Shown piece after piece: positions 1-9,660 of a stretch of DNA of 64,000 nt (position 1 is its first letter; every line of letters starts with the position of its first letter). Both the position numbers and the translations under genes were made by a program. The notes beneath the pieces were generated by a model. That model was not told the DNA's origin and did not search any database. It saw only the letters and a program-made list of their open reading frames with translations. The DNA is from Manduca sexta (taxonomy: Eukaryota; Arthropoda; Insecta; Lepidoptera; Sphingidae): NCBI RefSeq assembly GCF_014839805.1, contig NC_051129.1:14078920-14142919 (forward strand), given 5' to 3'.

Positions 1-600
1 TTGATAAGTATATTTCTACTTTTTGCTTGATTCTATATTTAAAAATTTACATCCATTACAATAATTTCTCAACCGAGTTGCTGAAAATCTCACATAACGT
101 CTCTAGCATTCCAAATTCGAAGTTTTATTTTCCAGTCAGTCTGATACATAAGCAATTGACTGCGGTTATCGAAATCAGCGTAGGTAACGCAAAAAGAATT
201 TTGAACTTGACACCTCAGTATAATCTTCCGTCGTAAATAACATACCAGGAACTGCGTAAAGCCTTCACCCCTGTAACGTACAAACACCACACCGTTTCAT
301 TGTGTGTATATTTGGCTATTACGGCGCGAGGTGAATCTTGATTCGTGGTCTGGTTTACGTAGGTCGGGGACAGAGACGGCCATTTTTATAATTTTATAAC
401 ACATACGGGTATGAATATAAATGCTCTTCCAGGGAAACCCGTAAAAATAAATTAACAATAAAATGTACGTGTAGTTAGGGCGTTTGAAATTACATCACAT
501 GTCGGACGTGATCGTAAAATGTATTTTATATGCATTATAAAGAAATAAACTATTATAATCGTCAAAGGATAGTAAAAAAAGTTTGGTATTAATTTTTATT
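1..600. other. AT-rich sequence, nothing recognised
   Basis: No coding frame over about 70 codons, no tRNA-like boxes and no match to the repeat groups seen elsewhere in the window. Probably intergenic or intronic. Confidence 0.5.
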
Positions 601-765
601 TTGTTCTTCACGCTGGCATATTAGTTATAAATTTATCCCCTCGTGACTACGAAAACTGCAGCCTTCGAAACGTCGGGAGAAGACTTAAATATTAAAACCG
701 CCATGAAGTCCAAAAAATACTTTAAGTTTAATGTCTACTTCGCGTAAACATAAGAAATCATTATG
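600..765. repeat. Dispersed repeat family I, copy 1
   Basis: Carries the block GAAACGTCGGGAGAA near 668 and the block CGTAAACATAAGAAATCATT near 745. The same two blocks, in the same order and similar spacing, occur at 26620-26773. Between them the two copies are diverged. Related GAAG/ACGTTTCGAAG-type pieces occur near 43800 and 50430. Element class unknown. Confidence 0.5.
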
Positions 766-969
766 AACTTATCATTAAAAGCGTCTAGGACATCCAAGAT
801 TACATCAATCAATATAGAAATAATTTAAACTAACTTTCTTGTTTTTACAGTCATTTTCATATAGCGTTAAATAAATCCACATACTCGTCTTCACCACTGC
901 TAACATTATGCCAAAAATAATACATGAATTACGAATATTTTCACCTATAATCCCAGTGTTTAACTTTTC

Positions 970-1575
970 ATATTTTCTGATCATTTTGTAGTTTAGCGCG
1001 AATAAGGCGTGTGCGTGTAGTATTTCTGACTGAAAGTGTGATGTTGCCGCTGCGACGATTCTCTTAGACTAATAGTGAGATTAAGGCGTGAAAAATTAAA
1101 ATTACTTTGATTGACATTTATGTTGTTTGAGACTTACTCGTTTTTATTTCACAATAACGCTTCGAGCTACCATTAGAAAAGAGTGGTGGCGTGTTGTGAA
1201 GCTTGCTACCTATACCTGAAGTGATGACCACGACCGCTCTGTCAAGAGTGATACCGACAAAGAAGAAGATTACCGTTCGACTAACTTATTGTTAAATATT
1301 TTTTTCCACAAGATAATATGTAATTTTATTAAGTAACGCATTGTCAAAATGACCCTGTGTAACTCCATGGGTATTATTTTTTTCAATCTCGTGTTATAGT
1401 TACTAGGCAACAAAAATTACGAGACTTAAGGACTAACAACTATTTTATTTAAAACAATATGTGATTTTATTAAGTAACAGATTGTCAAAATGACCCTGTC
1501 TTACTCCATGGTTATTATTTTTTTACAGTCTCATATTGAAGTTACTAGGCAACAAATATTATGAGCCTTCAGGAC
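970..1575. repeat. Dispersed repeat family H, copy 1, with an internal tandem duplication
   Basis: The stretch 970-1090 (ATTTTGTAGTTTAG, then TTTCTGA, then ATTCTCTTAGA) is matched at 30700-30830. The block around 1330-1370, containing GTCAAAATGACCCTGTGTAA, recurs at 1475-1505, 18250-18290, 30950-30975 and 39490-39522. Inside this copy a unit of about 131 bp is present twice in tandem (about 1309-1440 and 1444-1572). Both copies share TTTTATTAAGTAAC, ACTCCATGG and GTTACTAGGCAACAAA. No coding capacity; class not recognised. Confidence 0.55.
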
Positions 1576-1840
1576 CAACAACATTCACATCCGAAGCAAA
1601 AATTTGCGCATGACACATTTAACCAGATCTCGATTCGCATCTGTTCAATCGGTATAATATGGCATATTTAGGAAATCCCAGAATAATCAGCTAATTGAGG
1701 CGTATGGCAACATATACACGTCATGATACTGATGTCAATGATTGATGTGTCTAGTCTGGGTTGGATACAGTCATGTAATGGGCCATGAATATCGTATAGT
1801 GATTACAGTAACCATTATAAATTGAGCTATTGTATTAACA

Positions 1841-2042
1841 TTTACCCGCGACTCCGCCTGCGTGATTAAGCTTTTCCGGGATAAAAGTCACGCTTTATAA
1901 TTTCTGGTTGAAAGGACCCACGAGTAACGTGGTTTCGATTAGTGAATATTTTTTTAAAATCGGTTCAAAAGTTCCAAATATTGGCTTCTAGAAATCTACA
2001 AACAAACTCATAAACTTTTCCGCTTTATATTATTAGTATAGA
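1841..2042 (-). repeat. Helitron-like short element, family N copy
   Basis: Read on the minus strand it starts with a TATACTAATA-type end, runs through a block with GTTTGTTTGTAGATTT, and closes with CACGCAGGCGGAGTCGCGGG-like sequence. This is the typical layout of very common lepidopteran short elements often classed as non-autonomous Helitrons. The class is from memory of that group; the sequence itself shows only the shared ends with copies at 9259, 25551, 33971 and 55261. Confidence 0.5.
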
Positions 2043-2295
2043 TAAATTGTATTAATGTAAGAACAAAGTGTGGATCTCTGACTGTATTAAGCTAATAAGA
2101 GGATCTATAGGGTTTCCACTGCTTCACGTCTTTCGCAGGATCAATGCTTACAAAACTTAAGAAAACCCCATTTTCACTCCAACATCCGTTCTTTAAAGAT
2201 CGGCAACACAATGAACATCCTAACAACGAGGCGATAGGTACATCCTACTGTCAATTGATTAGTCATCAATTGGTCTGCTATTGATCTATAAAAAT

Positions 2296-2546
2296 ATTGT
2301 TTTTATACGTGCGCGGCAGTCACCTCGCTACATCGATGGTAAGTGAAGTGGAGTCTAATAGAATGTCAACTGACGAGGGATGATTACCCCTCGACAGTCG
2401 GCATAATTTTGCCGGCCTGTAGGAACCGAATATACACAAGCTGGTACGGAAACTCGACACTTAAGTGGGCCACTATGGCGGGTTTAACCTTGTGTACGGT
2501 AGTCGCTATCCGGACGGATATAAAATATATTCTACCACCAGCAAAA
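2296..2546 (+). repeat. Dispersed repeat family A, near full-length copy
   Basis: Best reference copy with 54666-54906. Order of landmarks: GCGCGGCAGT, GATGGTAAGTGAAGTGGAG, AATAGAATGT, ACCCCTCGACAGTCG, GCCGGCCTGT, GGGCCACTATGGCGGGTTT, then GGATATAAAATATATTCTAC and the end ACCACCAGCAA. No A/B boxes or open frame were recognised, so it may be the 3' part of a longer element or a non-tRNA SINE. About fifteen copies and fragments, on both strands, lie in this window. The next element (family B) starts only a few bases downstream. Confidence 0.7.
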
Positions 2547-2552
2547 TATAAT

Positions 2553-2874
2553 ATAATAATATCAGCCCTGTATTATATACTTGCCCACTGCTGAGCACGG
2601 GCCTCCTCTACTACTGAGAGGGATTAGGCCTTAGTCCACCACGGTGGCCTAGTGCGGATTGGTAGACTTCACACACCTTCGAAATTCCTATAGAGAACTT
2701 CTCAGATGTGCAGGTTTCCTCACGATGTTTTCCTTCACCGTTAAAGCGAACGATAAATTCACAAAGAATGCACACATGATTTTTAGAAAAGTCAGAGGTG
2801 TGTGCCCTTGGGATTTGAACCGGCGGACATTCGTCTTGGTAGTCCGTTCCACACCCAACTAGGCTGTCGCCGCT
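2553..2874 (-). repeat. tRNA-derived SINE family B, full-length copy
   Basis: Read on the minus strand the 5' end is a tRNA-like head with an A box TAGCCTAGTTGG-type block and a B box GGTTCAAATCCC. The body contains TTTAACGGTGAAGGAAAACA, GAAGTCTACCAATCCGCAC and AGTAGTAGAGGAGGCCCGTG. The 3' end is CAGGGCTGATATTATT with a short ATT-repeat tail. This is a pol III-type SINE; the copy is complete but mutated (the A box reads CAGCCTAGTTGG). Transcription would depend on an autonomous LINE for spread. Confidence 0.8.
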
Positions 2875-3229
2875 TTTTAAATATGATATAAAAAAAATCC
2901 TTTAATGTATTAAAAGGCGTGCGTACTACATTTCGCCTAGACTGCCGTTTTACACCAAAAATTACAACATAACGATGACTATGCAAACGCTACATCCACT
3001 TACGCGCAATAAACAGTCGCTCGGTCAACGACCGCCCAAATGAGACCCTACTTTACAAACGTCAAATTAAAGACGTAAACACGAAAAATATCTATTGTGC
3101 GGTTTTGATTTATACAGGATGTTTTATTAAACTTGTATATTTTTAAAAGATTGTCACAGAATCAAAACTAAGGTTTGTAAATTGAAAGACAAAGTGTGAA
3201 TAGTTATTGACCGAGGATAGCTGTGTTCG
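2875..3229. other. Unassigned sequence
   Basis: No gene or repeat group recognised. Confidence 0.4.
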
Positions 3230-3480
3230 GTAAAATATTTTTTAGAGTTCCGTTCCTCTAATTGAATAATAATAGGATCAATTTGTTGTCCGTCTATCCG
3301 TCTGTATAGGTGAACCCCTTTTTCTCAGGAACGAGTAAAAGTTTACATCTATATCAAATAATCAGGTCTACTTCTCTTGCAGCTGTGAAAAATACAAACT
3401 TGTAAGGCAAGATCAAAGGATATGACCCTTTATGTCGAATATTATGAGTTTTAACAAGGAAATTAAAACCCATAGGGTAC
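3230..3480 (+). repeat. Dispersed repeat family P, copy 1
   Basis: Landmarks are GAGTTCCGTTCCTC, TTGTTGTCCGTCTATCCGTC, TTTTTCTCAGGAACG, ATCAGGTCTACTTCTC and GCTGTGAAAAATA. A second, more decayed copy lies at 39148-39400. I recognise this as a common lepidopteran repeat type but cannot name it. It ends about 50 bp before the copia insertion. Confidence 0.5.
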
Positions 3481-3531
3481 TTCCCATTAACTAAATCGGA
3501 TATCTTAAATTTACAGAAAATTTTGTTACTT

Positions 3532-3536
3532 CATAA
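3532..3536 (+). repeat. Left target-site duplication of the copia element (CATAA)
   Basis: The five bases CATAA directly precede the TGTTG start of the left LTR and recur directly after the right LTR at 7399-7403. Five base pairs is the expected duplication for copia integrases. Confidence 0.93.
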
Positions 3537-3713
3537 TGTTGGAGATTGTAACCTTCGTCGTGACTTATTATTTTTTATATGTTCTATTTTTAGAACTAAT
3601 TGTATTTTGTTTGCCATAGTTACTTCTCTTTAGTCCGAAATAAACACTCATGTCAATAACATCTTTTTACTAACTTTATTTAATTACTAAGAACATATAC
3701 CATATTTACAACA
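3537..3713 (+). repeat. 5' LTR of the copia element
   Basis: 177 bp, starts TGTTGGAGATTG and ends TTTACAACA. By eye it is identical base for base to the 3' LTR. It contains a TATA-like TTTTTTATATG near 3570 and a polyadenylation signal AATAAA at 3639-3644, so U3-R-U5 functions can be fitted inside the short LTR. Confidence 0.95.
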
Positions 3714-3735
3714 CGTTATCAGCACGAACGCTTAG
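3714..3735 (+). promoter_or_regulatory. Putative primer-binding site
   Basis: Right after the LTR the sequence reads CGTTATCAGCACGAACGCTT. Copia of Drosophila is primed by an internal half of initiator tRNA-Met. The blocks GTTAT and CAGCACG here resemble parts of that site with a small gap between them, so the same kind of priming is plausible. Position is solid; tRNA identity is inference. Confidence 0.5.
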
Positions 3736-3812
3736 TTCTTAGTTTTTCACATTTTTGGTAAAATAAAGTTGAATATATTTTTGTGTGACTAGGAAATAGT
3801 AATAGTCTGAAA

Positions 3813-4610
3813 ATGTCACATGAATCTGGAGATGTTTCGAGTGTGAAAAATTCCCCGTCGTCGAGCTCATCTTTTACATTTTCATGTTTGAGGAATAAAG
3901 ATGGATATCCTACATGGAAATTTAAGATGCGCAATTACCTTATGCATGAGGATCTGTGGGGAAACAATCGGTGGATACCCAAATGGAGACACAACCCATG
4001 CCTCTACAAAGGTACGCAAAGACGCAAAGGCATTAGCAAAGATATGCTTATCAGTAGAAGGTGCAGCGATAACCCATATAAGATGTGCGAAAACTGCATC
4101 TGAGGCATGGACTTGTTTGCAAAAAGCCTTTGAAGATAAGGGAATAGGACGAAGATTATTTTTGGAGCGTAGACTGTACAGGTTGAGTCTATCAGAGTTC
4201 AAAAATATTGAACTATATATTAACGCAGTTATGTCAACCGCACAGGATCTTGCGGATATTGATGTAGTCATAGAGGACAAGTCTATTGCTGCAATACTTT
4301 TGGGAGGTCTAACTCCAAGGTATGAACCTCTCATTATGGCTTTAGAAAATTGCAATGTAGACGTGACTACAGAGTTGGTGAAAACAAAACTGCTTAATGA
4401 AATGTCCAAAGATGTGGCTACATCATTAGACTCTGTCTTTCATGCGAAGAAGAAGCCTAAGTCAATGAAGAAGAATATAGTTTGTTATGAGTGCAAGACA
4501 CCTGGACATAAGAGACCAGACTGTCCACAGAGAAACAAGAAGGAGAAAGGCAATGCGGTAAATACCAATGATACGATATTTACAAGTCTTAATACTTCTG
4601 GAAACCCAAG
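3813..4610 (+). pseudogene. copia gag (capsid/nucleocapsid), frameshifted
   Basis: Starts at the ATG at 3813. The first ~48 codons match the N-terminus of copia Gag, including a YPTWKFKMRNYL block. The homology then moves to the next frame at a GGGG run near 3957-3961 and continues to the end, so a one-base gain there broke the protein. The second frame carries the Gag helical region and then a CX2CX4HX4C zinc knuckle (CYECKTPGHKRPDC) at 4483-4524, used for RNA packaging. A basic stretch precedes the knuckle. All landmarks remain except the frame. Confidence 0.9.
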
Positions 4611-5928
4611 AAAGGACATAATTTATGTAGATTCAGGTTGTACTAGACACATGACTTTTAGACGGGACTGGTTTCAGAATATCTCGATACAGAATCAAGG
4701 TACTGTTACTGTCGCAAATGGAGAACATATTAAGAGCTGCGGAATTGGAAATATTTCAATAAACACGCCCGAGAACGTGGTCAACAATATTAGTGATGTT
4801 GCTTATATACCAGATTTGAAAGCTAGTTTGTTATCTGTATATAAAACTGTTGAAAAGGGTTTTATTTGTGTTTTTGATAAAAATGGATGTAACTTTTATA
4901 AATCTGATACTTTTAATTTTACAGGTGAATCTGTTGCTCATGCCTCGCCCTGTGGTGGACTGAACGTTTTAGATGGTACTGTAAATGTTTCCGAGAATGT
5001 GGCAGATAAATATTAGACACAAGCTGTGCACTCTGGCTGTCAGGATGGTTATCAAATATGGCATAAGAGGTTAGGACATTTGTGTCGTATAGGCATGAAC
5101 CAACTGAAAAATCACAAGGTAGGTATAAAGTATACAGGAGTAGATAAAACTAGTTGTATCGCTTGCGTGGAAGGTAAACAAGCAAGAAAACCTTTCAAAA
5201 GGTTAGCGTTTAATAGGGCTACTTCCCTTTTGGAACTGATCCATATGGATTTGATGGGACCGGTGTCTACAACTTCTTTTCAAGGAAATAGATATATGTT
5301 GACAATAGTAGACGATTATACGCGAAAAGTGTTTGCTTATTTTATTTCTTCTAAAACAGAAGTCAAAGATATATTTTGTGTGTTTCAATGTTTTGTTGAA
5401 AATCAGTTAGATAAAACAATTAAAGCAATTAGGACTGATGGAGGTAAGGAGTTCGTGAATAAAGAGTTTGTTGATTATCTTGCTTCAAAAGGTATTGAAC
5501 ATCAAACAACGACGCCTTATAGTCCTCAGCAAGTTGGAGTAGCGGAACGCACCCATCGTTCGGTTACAGAAAAGGCAAGAACGTTGCTAGCTGAAAGTTC
5601 ACTACCGAAAGCATTCTGGGAAGATGCATTCCAAGTTGCCATTTACCTTAAGAATAGGTCTCCTCATCGAGCCTTAGGTGGACAAATTCCTTATGACAAA
5701 TGGTATGGACGAAAAGGTGATCTTAGCCATCTAAAAGTATTTGGTTGTAGAGCTCTAGTCCATATACCTTCGTGTCACAGGAAGAAATTAGATGTCAAGG
5801 CACAGGAAGCAATTTTCGTCGGTTATTCTGAAAATCCAGGCACTTATATTTTTAGGGATCCTGCTAACCCACGAAAAGTTATTATATCCAGAGATGCAAC
5901 CTTTTTGAAAATTGCTTTACAGCGCTAA
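4611..5928 (+). pseudogene. copia protease and integrase, with an in-frame stop
   Basis: Same frame as the second part of gag. The protease active site is DSG (VDSGCTRH) at 4630. A TAG at 5014-5016 interrupts the frame between protease and integrase. Integrase follows with an HHCC zinc domain (HX4H from 5062, then CX2C near 5155-5166) and the catalytic D, D(35)E triad: D in HMDLMGP, D in RTDGG and E in GVAERTH, all present with the right spacing. The GAG-pre-integrase block WHKRLGH is intact. The frame ends at TAA 5926-5928 after a one-base slip in the T run at 5902-5906. Confidence 0.93.
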
Positions 5929-6490
5929 AGCAGAAGCAATCTGAGTCTGTCGCACAGTCAGAATCTATATTGTTATTTGATGAGCAAAAAGAGATTGATT
6001 CTGAGTTTGATCATGACTGTCAATTCTATGACTGTGATGAGAATATCAGCCCGGCGGCTGAAGCAACTTTACCAGTAAATCTAGAAAGTGCAAAAGAGTC
6101 AGTGACTCTGGAAGAGCGAGAGTCTCTCAGTGACTTAAGGCTGCCTAGTGTGGAAGAAGTGACAGCGAATTTGGAACAGGAATCGCACCCTGAGCGCAGA
6201 TACCCTTCCAGAGATAGAAAAGCAACAAATTTTTATAAAGCTTACAATACGTCAATGGTAGATTCTAATGAACCTACGACATATTACGAAGCTACTCATG
6301 CCGATGATGCTGATAAGTGGCACCATAATATGGCTGGTGAGTATAGTTCTTTAATGAAACTCCATACATGGAATTTAGTAGATAAGCCTAAAAAAAAAAA
6401 AAAAAAAAGGTTATGCCATGTAAATGGATTTACAAAATTAAACTACCAAACTCTATGGTAAAGAACTTATGATATTGGGAATTTTGTTGA
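5929..6490 (+). pseudogene. copia linker and N-terminal reverse transcriptase fragment
   Basis: The frame moves again near 5900. An acidic, low-complexity linker is followed by RYPSRDRK and the start of the copia RT domain (YYEATHADDADKWHHNMAGE, SLMKLHTWNLVDKP). A run of 19 A (6390-6408) then shifts the frame once more; the next motif, KWIYKIK, is in another frame. After that the fingers and most of the palm of RT are missing. Confidence 0.88.
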
Positions 6491-7175
6491 TGACATAATA
6501 GTCTTCTTTAAATCTAATTTGACATTTGACACTGTCAAGAATTTGAATTTTTGAGAAGATTTGTCGAGATATTTTTCATTAAAAGATCTCTGAATTATAT
6601 TCTTTCTATATTAGAAAAGTTTAATATGAAGGAGTGTAAGACCGTGGATACTCCATTAGTTTAAAATAATATGGCAAGAAGAACGGATGGTCAAGTCATA
6701 AGAATGAAGAACCATTTAAAGGTTTTTGTGACGCAGACTGGGCAAACTGTCCAATCGACAGAAGGTCATACACCGGTTATGTTTACAAGTTAAGTGGAGG
6801 TCCAGTATCATGGGAGTCCAAGAAGCAACCTACTGTTGCGTTAAGTTTGGCCGAGTCAGAATATATGGCATTAGTGTCTGCCACGAAGGAAGCGTGTTAC
6901 TTACGTCGGTTTATATACGAGATAACAGGTATACTTTGTTCAATTAACTTAGCTTCTGACAGCCAAAGTGCCATTAATCTTGTTCGAAATCCTGTACACC
7001 ACAGCAGGACGAAGCATATAGATACTAGGTTTCACTTTATTAGGGAAAAGGTATCTAATAATATTGTTAAGTTAGAATATATAAAAGTAACGATATGCCT
7101 GCTGATGTACTAACGAAGGCCCTCGGACCTCTAGCACACAAACGATGTGTAGTTAACTTAGGTTTAGAAACTTAA
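6483..7175 (+). pseudogene. copia RT palm remnant and RNase H
   Basis: Starts with the RT active-site remnant FVDDIIVF (6483-6506). A piece matching the connection region (ILEKFNMKECKTVDTPL) lies near 6600-6660. RNase H runs from FCDADWA (about 6724) through SLAESEYMAL, LASDSQSAI and HIDTRFHFIRE, which are the conserved copia RNase H blocks. The last block, ADVLTKAL, is in a different frame after a slip near 7085-7095, and the protein ends at TAA 7173-7175. Roughly 0.7-1.2 kb of RT coding is absent compared with intact relatives. Confidence 0.9.
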
Positions 7176-7212
7176 TTATTTTATTTGTTTTGTTTCTGTC
7201 ACAACTGCGATT

Positions 7213-7221
7213 AAGGGCGGC
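7213..7221 (+). promoter_or_regulatory. Polypurine tract of the copia element
   Basis: AAGGGCGGC abuts the 3' LTR start. It is purine-rich and in the correct place to prime plus-strand synthesis. Confidence 0.75.
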
Positions 7222-7398
7222 TGTTGGAGATTGTAACCTTCGTCGTGACTTATTATTTTTTATATGTTCTATTTTTAGAACTAATTGTATTTTGTTTGCC
7301 ATAGTTACTTCTCTTTAGTCCGAAATAAACACTCATGTCAATAACATCTTTTTACTAACTTTATTTAATTACTAAGAACATATACCATATTTACAACA
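7222..7398 (+). repeat. 3' LTR of the copia element
   Basis: 177 bp; I saw no difference from the 5' LTR. The polyadenylation signal AATAAA lies at 7324-7329. Confidence 0.95.
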
Positions 7399-7403
7399 CA
7401 TAA
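7399..7403 (+). repeat. Right target-site duplication (CATAA)
   Basis: Exact copy of 3532-3536. Confidence 0.93.
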
Positions 7404-7744
7404 AAATCCTAAATTTTACATTATCCAGATTCAATATTACAGCAATAATTTAACGTATTTTTTCTTCAACAAACTAAATTATAATAATCACAAAAAACAA
7501 TCACTCTGTAACAATGTCATTCGAAGCCTTCAAAACGGCCCGCTATCAGATAATCACTTGTCCCAAACATTTAACTACGCGCGTTAACCCATTGTTCGGT
7601 GGTTATTTAACGCGTTCACAATTAACCGGGGCGGTTCCCACGCGGTTCACGGTTCCCGTCGTGTCCTGTCTCGATAGTACGGTATGGTTAGCAACGACTT
7701 GAGCTATCAAGTATGGAAAATTATCGCTCGCTTTAACGATGAAG
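7404..7744. other. Unassigned sequence
   Basis: Moderately CpG-containing stretch around 7600-7680 but no recognised gene or repeat. Confidence 0.4.
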
Positions 7745-8040
7745 TAGTGGCGATAGCCTAGTCGGGAGTGGAAGGGACTGCCGAGACGAATGTCCTCAGG
7801 TTCAGATTCTAAGGGCACGCAGTGACTTTTCTAAAGTTACGTGTGCATTCTTTGTGAAATATTGCTTGCATACCTATAGGAATTTTAACAAGTTCTCTAT
7901 AGGAATTTTAAGGGTGTGTGAAGTTTACCAACCCGCACTAGGCCAGCGTGGTGGACTAAGGCTTATTCCCTCTCAGTAGTAGAGGAGGCCCGGGCCTAGC
8001 AAAGGGATACTATATAATACAGGGCTGAAAATATTTATTA
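7745..8040 (+). repeat. SINE family B, near full-length copy
   Basis: A box TAGCCTAGTCGG, B box GGTTCAGATTC, and 3' end CAGGGCTGAAAATATTTATT. The middle has a local duplication: CTATAGGAATTTTAA occurs twice around 7874 and 7896. Confidence 0.75.
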
Positions 8041-8100
8041 AGGATAAAAACATCGTGAAGAAATTAACATACTTAAGGATTTTAAAATAATATAAAATCT

Positions 8101-8183
8101 GCCAACCAATTAAGCCTGAACCCTTTTAGTAGTTGAGGAGGCTCGTGACCAGCAGTGGGATGGAATACTGGGCTGGTATTAGT
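8101..8183 (+). repeat. SINE family B, 3' fragment
   Basis: Only the 3' end is left: AGTAGTTGAGGAGGCTCGTG, AGCAGTGGGA, GGGCTGGTATTAG. Confidence 0.55.
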
Positions 8184-8641
8184 TGAATTATTCAGCGTGT
8201 TGAGTGCTAGTGCGTCTACCATTTTGCGCTCCGAGGCGAATCACATTGTAGCCAGAGTAAATATTGAGCATTCCATCAGTCTGTCATGCAGACTACGTCT
8301 GGTTAGATGACTAGGTAGACTTATAAATGAATACTAATTTTATAATACAACAATAACAAGATAAAATCCATTTAAAATACACGGGATTTCCAATGTTATT
8401 ACAAAACGAAACAAAATATAGGAAACTAACATTTTATTCGGTGTTATTTCTGTTCCTGTAACAATTTACATAAATCTGTATAAATAAATGTGTTTGAATG
8501 TTCCCTATGGAATCATTAATAGCTGGAGCGATTTTAATGAAATATTTAGGTAATTTTCAGATTAGTCCAACGTTGATTATGTGAAGTTACGCAGAGATCG
8601 GATCACCAGAAGCATGGTATATACCTAATTAGTGGTATCAG
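8184..8641. other. Unassigned sequence
   Basis: Nothing recognised; no long frame. Confidence 0.4.
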
Positions 8642-8968
8642 TTTAGGGTCGCTAGTTTCTATAGTTCATGTTAACAAGCATTTGGACAAGAAACCTATCT
8701 ATTTACCTTTGGTCTTCTACAGTTGATATTGCAAAAGAATACAACGTTACAGACAGGGCAGTCTCCAGTGGCGTAAGGTGAAATTTTCCCAAAGGAAACC
8801 CGTCACAACATTTAAGTACTTATGCATAAATGCGGTCTGCAAGTCTTTCTGATGATAATTAGATTCTCCATAAAATCTACTTAAAGGAAAGCCGGCAGAA
8901 ATCGGGTAGACCCTTCGCCAATGGCAGTCTGTCACGGATCTACCTCCCTTTTTCCTGTGTCGTTGTTA
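8642..8968 (-). repeat. Dispersed repeat family E, copy 1
   Basis: Minus-strand order matches the copy at 24610-24890: a GCCGGCTTTCCTT-like block, TCTAATTATCATCAGAAAGA, GCAGACCGCATTTATGCATA, CGCCACTGGAGACTGCCCTG, GTAACGTTGTATTCTTTTGC, then GTTAACATGAACTATAGAAA. Its far end (near 8645) touches a CTAGCGACCC-type terminus, the end also used by Helitron-like repeats here. Confidence 0.6.
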
Positions 8969-9107
8969 TTTACATGCACAAATGTGGTCTACAAATCGTT
9001 CTGATGATAATTAGATTCTACATCAAAGGAATCCGGGAGGAATCGGGTAGAGACCCTTTCTAACTGGCAGTCTATCAAGTGATCTACCTGTCCTGTTTCG
9101 TTGTTAT
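8969..9107 (-). repeat. Family E segment repeated in tandem
   Basis: A second copy of the 8823-8968 part: ATCGTTCTGATGATAATTAG, GAATCGGGTAGA, GGCAGTCTATCA and CTGTTTCGTTGTTATT occur in the same order. The two units are about 140-146 bp and roughly 80% alike by eye. Confidence 0.6.
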
Positions 9108-9258
9108 TAGAACCTGAGGACACTGACCAATTACCCGAATTAATTACTGAACTATTCACACTACGGTGCCCCGGATCGTGTTGTAATCCTAATTAGTGTG
9201 TGTCTTGGGGCTGAACTTCTTTTTGTTATTAAAGCTTGTTCTAAGTCCTTTATTATAC

Positions 9259-9449
9259 ACTAGCTGTTGTCTACGGCTTCGTCCACGTGATAAAGTTATT
9301 CTGGAATACATTTTTCTCGGGATAAATTGTCTATAGCGCTCAGGAGTAATGGAGTTTTCCATGACATTTTTTTTTATATCAGTTTAGTAGCTCCTGAGAT
9401 TAGCGCGCTTAAACAAACTCTTCAGCTTAATATAAGTGTAAATTAAAGA
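9259..9449 (-). repeat. Helitron-like short element, family N copy
   Basis: Starts ACTAGCTGTTGTCTACGGCT with CTTCGTCCACGTG and contains GCTCCTGAGATTAGCGCG and AAACAAACTC. These are the typical end and middle of this group, in minus orientation. Confidence 0.5.
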
Positions 9450-9519
9450 TAGGGTTATAAATATACAAAATTTGTTCGCGGCCGCACTTGAATATCATGG
9501 TATAAGGAGTGGCATTCAT

Positions 9520-9660
9520 GATTAATGTGGCGTCCCATTTATGACATCTCGGTAGGCAGTCGCTTGGTTATGTCTCCGGGATTGCAGAAGTCCATGGCCG
9601 GCATGCGTCGCTTAGCATCAGGCGGACGGCTTGCTCGTTTGCCTACTTATACAACAAAAA
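9520..9660 (+). repeat. LINE-type 3' tail, family G
   Basis: Reads GGCATGCGTCGCTTAGCATC, AGGCGGACGGCTTGCTCGTT, TGCCTACTTATACAACAAAA. The same tail closes the LINE fragment at 47094-47375, so this is most likely the truncated 3' end of that LINE type or of a SINE sharing its tail. Confidence 0.5.

Larger units (their letters stand above)
3537..7398 (+). mobile_element. Ty1/copia-type LTR retrotransposon, structurally complete, coding-dead
   Basis: A 3862-bp element bounded by identical 177-bp LTRs (TGTTG...CAACA) and a 5-bp duplication. Coding order is gag (zinc knuckle), protease, integrase, reverse transcriptase, RNase H; integrase before RT defines the copia superfamily. The element is shorter than the usual 4.5-5.5 kb because most of RT is missing. 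Breaks seen: a frameshift in gag near 3957-3961, an in-frame TAG at 5014-5016, a frameshift near 5900, a frameshift at a 19-A run (6390-6408), at least two RT deletions between about 6450 and 6725, and a frameshift near 7085-7095. It cannot make its own polymerase, so this insertion was either made in trans or decayed very quickly. Confidence 0.96.

Noticed and set aside
3882..4409. 175-codon minus-strand frame
   Set aside because: It is the antisense shadow of the copia gag.
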